Assembly: GCA_944321955.1 (NCBI GenBank)
Contig: CALUNG010000001.1
Span: 179,087 to 243,086, forward strand
DNA: 64,000 nucleotides
Reading direction: 5' to 3'
Origin: an uncultured Alistipes sp.
GTDB lineage: Bacteria > Bacteroidota > Bacteroidia > Bacteroidales > Rikenellaceae
Positions 53,460-61,165 of this stretch are shown here, one piece after another. Made by a program: the position numbers and the translations under genes. The number at the start of each line of letters is the position of its first letter. The first letter of the stretch is position 1. A model generated the notes under the pieces. The model saw nothing but the letters and a program-made list of their open reading frames with translations. It searched no databases and was not told the origin of the DNA.

Positions 53460-54368
53460 ATGAAAAAGATCATGCTATTGATTGCAGCCGTTGCCTTTGG
53501 AAGCAGCTTTGCAGTCTCACAAAATAAAGCCGTTGCGGCCGATGTCGGTGACGACGCCGTTTTGTCCAGGATCGCCGCAAAGGCCGACCTCAAGCTAATG
53601 TCGTTCAATATCCGCTACTACAAGCCCGGAGCAGACGGCGATAACTGTTGGGAGAACCGTCGAGACGCCGTTTTGAAGGTTGTACGTGAGGAGAATCCCG
53701 ATATTGTAGGATTTCAGGAACCGCACAGACCGCAGGTGGACTTTCTGAAGATCAATCTCAACGATTACGGCAGTCTCGACATGGGCCGTGATGCCGATAC
53801 CGACATCAAGAAAAAACCCGATGGCGGCGAGCATTTGATGCTGATGTACCGTAAATCCCGCTTCATATTGCTTGACAGCGGATTCTTCTGGTTGAGCGAG
53901 ACTCCCGAAAGGGCTTCCCGTGGATGGGATGCCATGTGCCGTCGCGTTACTGTCTGGGGTAAATTCCGTGACAAGAAGTCTGGAAAGGAGTTCTACTATT
54001 TCGATACGCATTTCGACCATATAGGTACGAACGCCCGCAAGCATGAAGCGGAGATGATCGTCGCCGAGATGAAAAAAATAGCAGGCGAGAAGGCTGCGGT
54101 AATAGTGTCCGGCGATTTGAATACCACATTCGGGAACGAGGCCCTTGCTCCTTTACGCGAATGGATGTCGGGAGCGCGTGAAACCGCACCCGTAACCGAT
54201 TCGTTGCCGACATTCAACGATTGGGGAGCGCGTAATTTGTGGATAGACCATATTTTCTACCGTAATGCAAAGGCTTTGGGATACCGTACCATAATGAACG
54301 ACGAGCAGCGTTACGGAGTTCCATATACCTCCGATCACAATCCTGTTGTAGCATACTTCAAACTTTGA
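53460..54368 (+). CDS. Secreted endonuclease/exonuclease/phosphatase family protein
   Basis: A 302-residue protein with a signal peptide (about 1-20) and the whole EEP fold: LKLMSFNIRYYKPG, ENPDIVGFQEPHRPQ with the metal-binding Glu, FYYFDTHFDHIGTNARKHEA, VIVSGDLNTTF, and IDHIFYR and SDHNPVVAYF at the end. It would hydrolyse a phosphodiester or phosphomonoester outside the cytoplasm. It is unlike the first EEP protein of the locus outside the catalytic motifs. The next gene follows after 4 bases. Confidence 0.92.
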   Translation: MKKIMLLIAAVAFGSSFAVSQNKAVAADVGDDAVLSRIAAKADLKLMSFNIRYYKPGADGDNCWENRRDAVLKVVREENPDIVGFQEPHRPQVDFLKINLNDYGSLDMGRDADTDIKKKPDGGEHLMLMYRKSRFILLDSGFFWLSETPERASRGWDAMCRRVTVWGKFRDKKSGKEFYYFDTHFDHIGTNARKHEAEMIVAEMKKIAGEKAAVIVSGDLNTTFGNEALAPLREWMSGARETAPVTDSLPTFNDWGARNLWIDHIFYRNAKALGYRTIMNDEQRYGVPYTSDHNPVVAYFKL

Positions 54369-54372
54369 CAAT

Positions 54373-56055
54373 ATGAAAATAAAGAATCTTTTTATTTTAC
54401 TGACAGCGTTGTTTGCAATGTCGGTGTGTGCCGTCTCTTGTCAGAAGTCGGGAACCGATGACGGCAAGACCGAAGAACCGGTCGATCCGGATCCCGATGA
54501 AACTGAAGACGGCGAGATCGACTGGTCGCTTGTCGATTCCAAGGCTACGGTGCGCGGTGTCGTTACGTGCAACGGTGTCGGTGTGCAGGGTGTCGTTGTG
54601 ACCGACGGCGTGAACATGACACGTACCAATAAACAGGGCGCCTATGGATTGCGTACATCGTCGGACGAGTCCAAACTCGTGTATCTGACGATTCCGTCGG
54701 GTTACGAGGTTCCCTCGACGCGAGGCTTCCTGCCGTACTTCTACCGCCGTATATCTTCGCCCACGAGCATCGATAAGGTGCAGCAGTATGATTTTACTCT
54801 CAAAAAGGTGGATAACGACCATCATATCATGATCGTGTCGGCCGACATGCATATTCGTAACCGGGCCATGATAAAGACGACCACGTCGACTACGCCGTCG
54901 ATCTGTCCGCCGGCCAATGAACTCGATTCGACTACATTCCGGCGCATATATCTGGCTGCGCTGCGCGATTACGTTAAGAAACTGCCGTCTGGAGTACGTG
55001 TTTATGGTATGAATCTCGGTGACATGACGCAGGAGTCGCATTGGACCAACTCCAACAAGGCCGATATCCCGAATTACATAACCGTGCTCGAACGCGGGTG
55101 CATGCCTATTCAGACATTCCACCTGATCGGCAATCACGATCATGACATGGCTGCACAGAACATTACCGGAGAGGACGATTCTGCGGCGGAACTTGCATAT
55201 GTCGCCTCGTTCGGCCCTACATATTATGCCTTTAATATCGGCAAGGTGCATTATGTCGTTCTCGATAACATGAAGTATATCAACAATGGCGGTGACCGTG
55301 CATTCGACATCCGGCTGACTCAAAAACAACTTGATTGGATTCAGAAGGATGCCGATTATATGCCGGCTGATATCGAACATATTGTCATTGCATGGCATTG
55401 TGCAGCGTTTCGTCGCAATCCTCTGGCGTCATCGCCCAATCCCATGACCAATGCCAACGAAGTCCTCGACGTTTACAAGGACAAGAATGTCCCCATAACC
55501 ATCTGGGCCGGTCACCAGCATATCGCCGAGACGGTTACCGTCCCCCGCAGCGACGTGCAGGCCACCGAATATATACATTCGGCCGTATGTGGTGCATGGT
55601 GGTATTATCCGCTCAGCGGTGACGGTGCACCTTCGACTTTTACCGTTTATGATTTCGACGGAGGCAAGCTGACGGGGCGTACGAGTGTCAATTTCAATGA
55701 TGCAAACGAGCAGTTCTACCGAGTCTACAACTCAGGCCTGAAGAACGCATCCGGGAAATCGGTTATCCATATCAATATCTGGGACTGGAATACCGACTGG
55801 AAATTCGAATGCCGCGAAAATGGTGCGGCCGTACCGTCAACGCAGTTGCAGCAAATCAGCCGTAAGGATTATCTCTTTGTCGAGGCTCATGACAACTGCG
55901 GTAACGGCATCGAGGATTTCAGTTTCCTCAGTGCCTATACAACCGATCACTTCTTCGAGTATACGCCGGTTACGGCTGATGCCGATATCGAGATTACGGC
56001 TACAGACGAGTTCGGCAAGCAGCTTTTCGTTATCAAGACAAAACTCGAACAGTAG
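54373..56055 (+). CDS. Calcineurin-like metallophosphoesterase lipoprotein
   Basis: A 560-residue lipoprotein (lipobox AVSC, Cys23) with an acidic tether. An N-terminal beta domain (about 58-150, RGVVTCNGVGVQGVVVTDG, carboxypeptidase-regulatory-like) precedes the phosphoesterase core: SADMHIRN, NLGDMTQ, LIGNHDHDM, VIAWHCA and IWAGHQHI supply the metal ligands. A C-terminal beta-sandwich follows (about 405-560). The domain order is that of the MetallophosN/C group in Bacteroidetes. It is paired with the EEP gene, 4 bases apart. Confidence 0.92.
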   Translation: MKIKNLFILLTALFAMSVCAVSCQKSGTDDGKTEEPVDPDPDETEDGEIDWSLVDSKATVRGVVTCNGVGVQGVVVTDGVNMTRTNKQGAYGLRTSSDESKLVYLTIPSGYEVPSTRGFLPYFYRRISSPTSIDKVQQYDFTLKKVDNDHHIMIVSADMHIRNRAMIKTTTSTTPSICPPANELDSTTFRRIYLAALRDYVKKLPSGVRVYGMNLGDMTQESHWTNSNKADIPNYITVLERGCMPIQTFHLIGNHDHDMAAQNITGEDDSAAELAYVASFGPTYYAFNIGKVHYVVLDNMKYINNGGDRAFDIRLTQKQLDWIQKDADYMPADIEHIVIAWHCAAFRRNPLASSPNPMTNANEVLDVYKDKNVPITIWAGHQHIAETVTVPRSDVQATEYIHSAVCGAWWYYPLSGDGAPSTFTVYDFDGGKLTGRTSVNFNDANEQFYRVYNSGLKNASGKSVIHINIWDWNTDWKFECRENGAAVPSTQLQQISRKDYLFVEAHDNCGNGIEDFSFLSAYTTDHFFEYTPVTADADIEITATDEFGKQLFVIKTKLEQ

Positions 56056-56071
56056 TCGTCCATCAATAAAA

Positions 56072-56109
56072 AGAGAGCCGGTTTCCAGCGGAAACCGGCT
56101 CTCTCTTTT
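56072..56109. terminator. Bidirectional terminator between the phosphoesterase and GH3 genes
   Basis: A 15-bp perfect stem (56072-56086 with 56090-56104), loop AGC, with T run on the plus side and A run on the other. Confidence 0.93.
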
Positions 56110-56120
56110 TCGTGTTGCTG

Positions 56121-58208
56121 TTATTTGGCTGTCAGCGGCAACTCGCATGCAATGTCTGCCGACGATGTTCCGAGCGATATGGTGAAATCGCCCTCGTTGA
56201 CGTCCCATGCGTGTGTCTTGTCGTTCCAGAAGGCGAGATCCTGCCAGTCTACCTCGAACTCGACTACGGTTTTGCCGTTAGGCTCGAGCAAAACCTTTTT
56301 GAAGCCCTTGAGCTCCTTTTTGGGACGGAGTACCGTTGGGTTGTTCTCCGATACGTAGAGCTGAACGACTTCGGCACCCTCGCGCTTGCCGGTATTGGTC
56401 AGCGTAACGCTTACCTTTACAGGCTTGTCCTTGGAGATGGTTTTGGACGACACTTTTGCCTTGTCGAGCGAGAAAGTCGTATATGACAGTCCGAATCCGA
56501 ACGGGAAAAGAGGTTCGATTCCCTTGGTTTCATACCAACGATAGCCTACAAGTACCGATTCATCATAGTTCACATCGAAAACCTTGAAGAAGTATTCGTT
56601 GACGTTGGGGATGAGCTTGGCTCCCTTCGGAACGCTGTTTTTGGCCGGAGAATCGGCAAACTCCCTCTCGATGGTCATCGGCAGCTTGCCCGACGGATTG
56701 ACCTTGCCGGTGATTACGTCGACGATGGCACGGAATCCGTTCTGGCCGGGATACCAACCGTAGATGATTGCGGCGCTGTCGTCAGCCCAGTCGGTCATAC
56801 GTATGCCCGAACCCGAGTTTACGAGGACTATCGTATTCGCATTTGCATTTACAGCGCGTTTTACCAGCGCCTCCTCTTTCGAAGGAAGGGCGAATGGACG
56901 CTCCTCGCTTTCGGCGTCTACAGTGCCGACGCTGACTATTACGGCATCGGCCGTACTCAGCACCTCGTCGCTCGGGTTGGATACGAACACCACGTTCTCG
57001 CCGAACGTCTCGCGCAGGGCCTTGGCCAGCGTAACGTTGTTGTAGCCCGGCACGGCTGCTGAACCCTGTCCGCGGGGAATCTCATTGATAAACTTGCCGG
57101 TAACGACAACCTTGCGCCCCTCTTTCGGATCGAACGGCAGTATGCCGTTGTTTTTGAGCAGTACGATACCTTCGGTAGCAACCTTGTAAGCGTTTGCCTC
57201 GTGCTCGGGAAATTTCTCGAGGAGCGAGGGATCATACTTCTCACGGTCGTAGAAGTCGAATGCGATGCAGGTTGCTATTATCGGACGGATCATATCCTCG
57301 ATCTGCTTCTCCGTGACTTTGCCTTCGGCCAGAAGGTCGCCGGCGGTCTTGTCGATGTAGAATTGAGGTGTACCGGGCATTTCGATGTTCTGTCCGGATG
57401 TTATGACCTTCTCCCAGTCGTATATCGACTTCCAGTCGGTCATGATACCGCCGCGGAATCCGAGATAGCCGCGCAACAGCTCCTTGATTACGAATTCGCT
57501 TTGGCCGGCCCATTCGCCGTTCACCTGGTTGTATGAGGTCATGACCGTAGCCGCACCGGCATCGATACCGGCCTTGAATCCCGGCAGGTAGATCTCATGC
57601 AGGGCTCGTTCGTCGACTACCGAGTTCGAACGGCGGCGGAAAAACTCGAGGTTGTTGCATACGAAGTGTTTCATGCAGGCAGCCGTTCCTGTAGACTGCA
57701 TTCCCGTTACATACTTCTCTGCCATGCGCGAGGTTAGATATGGGTCTTCGCCGAAGTACTCGAAGTTGCGCCCGCACTGCGAATCGCGGTAGATGTTGAT
57801 TCCGGGGCCCAACAGCACCTCGACACCACCGGCGCGGCACTCTTCACCTACCGATCTGGCATACGTATAGGCAAGGTCGGGATTGAACGTGGCCGAAAGC
57901 ATTATCGGGCAAGGAAACGCCGTCGAACGCTCCAACTGTTTGAGCGTACTCGATGCAGGCAGATATGTGCGGATATGCACGCCCTGTGTGGCATCCGAAA
58001 GATAGACGTAGGGAATTCCCTTTTCAGGTACTCCGTTGAAGAAGAATTCGCTGTAACCCTGCGTCATTTTGACCTTCTCTTCGGTCGTAAGTCTTGCGAT
58101 GACTTCGTCGGCCTTTTTGTAGGCTTCGTCCCAGCTCATGATTTGCTGGGCGCTGGCGATACCGCCCGTGAAAGCAGCGGCTGCCAGAAGCAGTAGGGTT
58201 TTTTTCAT
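56121..58208 (-). CDS. Glycoside hydrolase family 3 (beta-glucosidase type)
   Basis: A 695-residue secreted enzyme with signal peptide (cleavage near IASAQ, residue 21). The catalytic barrel shows YVYLSDATQGVHIR, CMKHFVCNN, VMTSYNQVNG and the nucleophile in GGIMTDWKS (Asp258). The second domain (about 345-550) carries VLLKNNGILPF and the segment with Glu residues where the acid/base should lie; the C-terminal Fn3-like domain begins near 600. It cleaves beta-linked glucose or xylose units. No promoter of its own is visible, so it may be the distal gene of the yajC transcript. Confidence 0.94.
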   Translation of the reverse strand: MKKTLLLLAAAAFTGGIASAQQIMSWDEAYKKADEVIARLTTEEKVKMTQGYSEFFFNGVPEKGIPYVYLSDATQGVHIRTYLPASSTLKQLERSTAFPCPIMLSATFNPDLAYTYARSVGEECRAGGVEVLLGPGINIYRDSQCGRNFEYFGEDPYLTSRMAEKYVTGMQSTGTAACMKHFVCNNLEFFRRRSNSVVDERALHEIYLPGFKAGIDAGAATVMTSYNQVNGEWAGQSEFVIKELLRGYLGFRGGIMTDWKSIYDWEKVITSGQNIEMPGTPQFYIDKTAGDLLAEGKVTEKQIEDMIRPIIATCIAFDFYDREKYDPSLLEKFPEHEANAYKVATEGIVLLKNNGILPFDPKEGRKVVVTGKFINEIPRGQGSAAVPGYNNVTLAKALRETFGENVVFVSNPSDEVLSTADAVIVSVGTVDAESEERPFALPSKEEALVKRAVNANANTIVLVNSGSGIRMTDWADDSAAIIYGWYPGQNGFRAIVDVITGKVNPSGKLPMTIEREFADSPAKNSVPKGAKLIPNVNEYFFKVFDVNYDESVLVGYRWYETKGIEPLFPFGFGLSYTTFSLDKAKVSSKTISKDKPVKVSVTLTNTGKREGAEVVQLYVSENNPTVLRPKKELKGFKKVLLEPNGKTVVEFEVDWQDLAFWNDKTHAWDVNEGDFTISLGTSSADIACELPLTAK

Positions 58209-58255
58209 TCTGGATAGGTTTGGATTGATAGGTTATAATAAACTTGTTGTTTCTT

Positions 58256-58549
58256 CTATTTCAGTTTCAGTGTACGCAGGGCCTTGGCCAGCTGGTCAGG
58301 ACACGATGTTCCCTTGCCATGACAGTCTATGCCTTCGAGGCGTCGTATGGCCTCGAAGGCATCCATGCCGCGCAGCAGGGCGGACAATCCCTGCGTGTTG
58401 CCGTGGCATCCTCCTACAAAAGCGACGTCGATGATCGTGTTGTCATCGACGTCGACAGTTATAAGTTTGGAGCATGTTCCCGTGGGGATATACTTCAGAC
58501 TTTTTTCATCCGTTCTATTTCTGGGGCTGCTGGGCCGAAGCGTCGGCAA
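58256..58549 (-). CDS. TSCPD domain protein (TIGR03905-like), start region probably frame-shifted
   Basis: The 97-codon open frame contains a complete TSCPD domain: GTCSKLITV, FVGGCHGNTQGLS and HGKGTSCPDQLAKAL, with the Cys and Gly residues that may bind a metal or nucleotide. The frame has no ATG start and overlaps yajC by 35 bases from a TTG. An ATG at 58507-58509, just after the yajC stop, is one base out of frame and is followed by a run of six A. One more A would give MKKSLKYIPTGTC, the length expected for the family. CTG at 58496-58498 is another option. Such domains also occur at the end of some ribonucleotide reductases. Confidence 0.75.
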   Translation of the reverse strand: MPTLRPSSPRNRTDEKSLKYIPTGTCSKLITVDVDDNTIIDVAFVGGCHGNTQGLSALLRGMDAFEAIRRLEGIDCHGKGTSCPDQLAKALRTLKLK

Positions 58550-58856
58550 CCACCATGTTCTTGTCGATGCGCAGTGTTACGTTGCTGTCCACTTCGATGA
58601 GCAGGGTGTTGTCCTTTATCTCCTTAACCGTACCGTAGATGCCACCGGCCGTAACGATCTTGTCGCCTTTCTTCAGGCCGTCGCGGAACTTCTGCATCTC
58701 CTTGCGGCGCTTCGATTCGGGACGCCACATGAAGAGCCAAAGTACCAGAATTATGGCTACCATCATGATCCAGAAGGTCCAGGGGCTGCCCTGCTGAGGA
58801 GCTGCGGGTGCTGAAACTTCCTCGATGACCTCAGTTGCTTGCAATAGATTGATCAT
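58515..58856 (-). CDS. yajC: Preprotein translocase subunit YajC
   Basis: A 113-residue protein with one transmembrane helix (about 26-44), then MWRPESKRRKEMQKFRDGLKKGD-type basic segment and VTAGGIYGTVKEIKDNTLLIEV, the YajC signature. It associates with SecDF in the inner membrane. It has a textbook promoter 50 bases upstream. The stop is followed closely by the TSCPD gene. Confidence 0.95.
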   Translation of the reverse strand: MINLLQATEVIEEVSAPAAPQQGSPWTFWIMMVAIILVLWLFMWRPESKRRKEMQKFRDGLKKGDKIVTAGGIYGTVKEIKDNTLLIEVDSNVTLRIDKNMVVADASAQQPQK

Positions 58857-58906
58857 AGTTTTGTTGTAATATTTAGTGGTTTGACAATTTTCCTGTTATA
58901 TCCTTA

Positions 58907-58937
58907 CAAAGATAGTGCTTTTTAATGAATATGCAAA
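58907..58937 (-). promoter_or_regulatory. Promoter of yajC
   Basis: On the minus strand TTTG (58934-58937) is followed after exactly 19 bases by TATCTTTG (58907-58914): a complete Bacteroidetes -33/-7 pair. Confidence 0.88.
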
Positions 58938-58991
58938 TATTCAACAAGGATTGCAATCTTGTCTGTATGGGTGTATTTTTAGGCTTGTTCG

Positions 58992-59021
58992 GACATGAAC
59001 GGCCTGACTGGCCTTCATGTC
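58992..59021 (-). terminator. Hairpin at the end of the DUF1573 gene
   Basis: An imperfect stem of 12 bp with one bulge (58992-59021) begins at the stop codon of the DUF1573 gene. No T run follows on the minus strand, so it may be a processing or stability element more than a true terminator. Confidence 0.45.
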
Positions 59022-59452
59022 TATTCGATATCGGCTTCGACGAAGAGCCTGAACGGATGCTCCGAACCTGAAATATGGAAGTTGACAAGCTTCATCTGCC
59101 ATCCGTATTCGCCGCGGCTGTCGAACGTGCATTCGATATCGATCTCCTCGCCGGGCTTGACCGGACGTTTGTCGTACTGCATCGACGTGCAGTGACATGT
59201 AGTCTCATGTCGCAGAATTACGAACGGTTTGTCTGTGTCGTTGCGCAGGGTGATCGTCTTCACGGCCATCTCGCCCGAGTGCAGACGTCCGAGCCTGAGT
59301 GTGTCGGTGGCGCCTGCCTTCAGCAGCGAATCCGTCAGGGACAGGAGCTCTCCGTTGTGCTCAACGGTTTTGGGTTGCGCGCAGGCCACGATTGTCGCGG
59401 CAACTGCAATGGCGACAATCGCTGCAAATATATTGCTCCAACACCGTGTCAT
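59021..59452 (-). CDS. DUF1573 lipoprotein
   Basis: A 143-residue lipoprotein (lipobox TIVAC, Cys24). The DUF1573 Ig-like domain is clear: LRLGRLHSGEMAVKTITLRN, TDKPFVILRHETTCHCTS and VKPGEEIDIECTFDSRGEYG. The CHCT motif is the domain's conserved cysteine pair. The function is unknown. The start overlaps the nusB stop as ATGA, so the two are translationally coupled. Confidence 0.9.
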   Translation of the reverse strand: MTRCWSNIFAAIVAIAVAATIVACAQPKTVEHNGELLSLTDSLLKAGATDTLRLGRLHSGEMAVKTITLRNDTDKPFVILRHETTCHCTSMQYDKRPVKPGEEIDIECTFDSRGEYGWQMKLVNFHISGSEHPFRLFVEADIE

Positions 59453-60387
59453 ATGAGTCCGCGACCGGTCTTTTTGATTTTGCCTTCGGCTTCGAGCGAC
59501 TCCACGACCTTGTCCAGAACACCGTTGATAAAGGTGCTGCTGCCCTGCGTGGAGTAGTATTTCGATATTTCGATATATTCGTCGAGCGAAACTTTTACCG
59601 GAATCGATGGGAATGTTACGATTTCGGTTATGGCGGTTGACATTATCAGAATATCCATGAAAGCGATGCGTTCGACATCCCAGTTGCGGGTGAACTTGTC
59701 GATATATGTCTGGTTCTGCCTGAACTGGAGTGCTGCCGTTTCGAACAGCGTCTTGGCGAATTCGAGATCTTCGGGGCTCTTGAACTTTGGCAGGAGCTTG
59801 ATCGAGGTCTGCGATTCTCGCATGCCCGACAATGTCCTGATTACCATCAGCAACGCAAAGCCCAGATCGTCGGACCACAATATGGACTGCTCTTCGAGAA
59901 CATCCTCGAGAACCTCGTCGTTTTCGAGCTCGAGCGTGTAGAAGTCGGTAACCAGCTGAAGATCCTCCTTGAATGACCGCTGGCCCGAAGTCATGTATTT
60001 CTGATAGTATTCGGTCTTGATGAGGCGATTGTATATCTCTTTGATGAGCTCGGGATACTGCGACCATCCGAGGGCGCGTTTGCCGAGATAGGCCTTCACT
60101 GCCTCGTCGTCGGCGATACGTGCGATGACGCTGTTCTCGACGAACTTGCGGTTGGGGTTGAGGTCTTCGTGTGTCGGGAGTTTCTTATGTCGGGCAATCT
60201 CCTGCCTCTCTTCGGCATAGCGGGCTATGTCGACTATGAGCTCCAGCATCTGGAAATAGAGGTCGTAGGTCTTGTCGATCGATGCTACAAGGCTTTTCTC
60301 CGAAGCCTGCAAGTTGTCGGACTCCGATTCGATGTGTGCGTAGAGGGCTTTTATCACTTTCAGCCTCAGCAATCTTCTGCTCAACAT
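59449..60387 (-). CDS. nusB: Transcription antitermination factor NusB
   Basis: A 312-residue protein, more than twice the length of E. coli NusB (139), as is normal in Bacteroidetes. MLSRRLLRLKVIKALYAH opens the protein, and the conserved NusB core is at the C-terminal end: NWDVERIAFMDILIMSTAITEI, PVKVSLDEYIEISKYYS and STFINGVLDKV. It binds boxA RNA in rRNA antitermination. The middle ~120 residues are an insertion relative to short NusB. It has its own promoter. Confidence 0.95.
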   Translation of the reverse strand: MLSRRLLRLKVIKALYAHIESESDNLQASEKSLVASIDKTYDLYFQMLELIVDIARYAEERQEIARHKKLPTHEDLNPNRKFVENSVIARIADDEAVKAYLGKRALGWSQYPELIKEIYNRLIKTEYYQKYMTSGQRSFKEDLQLVTDFYTLELENDEVLEDVLEEQSILWSDDLGFALLMVIRTLSGMRESQTSIKLLPKFKSPEDLEFAKTLFETAALQFRQNQTYIDKFTRNWDVERIAFMDILIMSTAITEIVTFPSIPVKVSLDEYIEISKYYSTQGSSTFINGVLDKVVESLEAEGKIKKTGRGLI

Positions 60388-60410
60388 AATTCAGAACTTT
60401 ATTTCGACCG

Positions 60411-60442
60411 CAAAAGTATAAAATAAAATCCGCAGTTGCAAT
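60411..60442 (-). promoter_or_regulatory. Promoter of nusB
   Basis: On the minus strand ATTG (60439-60442) is followed after 20 bases by TACTTTTG (60411-60418), giving a leader of roughly 20 bases. Confidence 0.75.
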
Positions 60443-60490
60443 AACCGCATGCCGAACGTGTGAATAAATTTCCGGTTGGAGCAGAAGCGT

Positions 60491-60521
60491 ATTGCGGCTA
60501 ATGAAAGATTTATTAATTTTG
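60491..60521 (+). promoter_or_regulatory. Promoter of the acetyltransferase gene
   Basis: ATTG (60491-60494) is followed after 19 bases by TAATTTTG (60514-60521). Transcription would begin near 60527, which decides for ATG 60544 over GTG 60526. Confidence 0.75.
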
Positions 60522-60543
60522 GTATGTGAAACACGTCAATGCA

Positions 60544-61119
60544 ATGAAAAACGAATACGACAAGATGACGAGCGGCGAGCTTTACGACTATACCGCGCCC
60601 GAGACATCGGGTAGCTGGTTTGCCTGCCGTGAACGGTTGCGCCGCTTCAATTCGGAGATGCCATACGGTGAAGGATACCGCGCGGCATTGCGCGAACTTA
60701 TACCTTCCATTCCCGACACGACGGCCATATATCCGCCGTTCCAGTGCGACCACGGAACCCCGATCAAGATAGGGGAGTACGTTGTCGTGAACATGAACTG
60801 CGTATTTCTCGACGGCGGCGGCATATCGATAGGCGACCATACGCTCATAGGCCCGTCGTGCGGTCTCTATACGCCGCAGCACCCGATCGATTACATCGAG
60901 CGCCGGAAGACGGTCGAACGCGGTCTTAAGATCACCATCGGCCGCGACTGCTGGCTCGGAGGCGGAGTTACGGTATGTCCGGGCGTGACGATAGGCGACC
61001 GCTGCATAATAGCTGCCGGAAGCGTTGTCGTACACGACATTCCGGACGATTCGCTTGCCGCGGGCAATCCGGCCGTGGTAAAACGCAAATTGAACGGAAC
61101 GGAAAATAAACCTCGCTGA
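60544..61119 (+). CDS. Sugar O-acetyltransferase (maltose/galactoside acetyltransferase family)
   Basis: A 191-residue protein. The N-terminal Mac domain (KMTSGELYDYTAPE) precedes a left-handed beta-helix of hexapeptide repeats (ISIGDHTLIGPSC, ITIGRDCWLGGGVTVCPGVTIGDRCIIAAGSVV). YTPQHPID carries the catalytic His. It transfers acetyl from acetyl-CoA to a sugar hydroxyl in the cytoplasm. It stands alone with its own promoter. Confidence 0.93.
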   Translation: MKNEYDKMTSGELYDYTAPETSGSWFACRERLRRFNSEMPYGEGYRAALRELIPSIPDTTAIYPPFQCDHGTPIKIGEYVVVNMNCVFLDGGGISIGDHTLIGPSCGLYTPQHPIDYIERRKTVERGLKITIGRDCWLGGGVTVCPGVTIGDRCIIAAGSVVVHDIPDDSLAAGNPAVVKRKLNGTENKPR

Positions 61120-61147
61120 CAATCGACGTATTGCGGATAAGTTTTAG

Positions 61148-61155
61148 TACCTTTG
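61148..61155 (+). promoter_or_regulatory. -7 promoter element of the HI0933-type operon
   Basis: TACCTTTG followed by C matches the consensus and ends 10 bases before ATG 61166, so the mRNA leader would be only a few bases long. TTG at 61131-61133 is 14 bases upstream, closer than usual. Confidence 0.6.
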
Positions 61156-61165
61156 CGTCTGCTTT

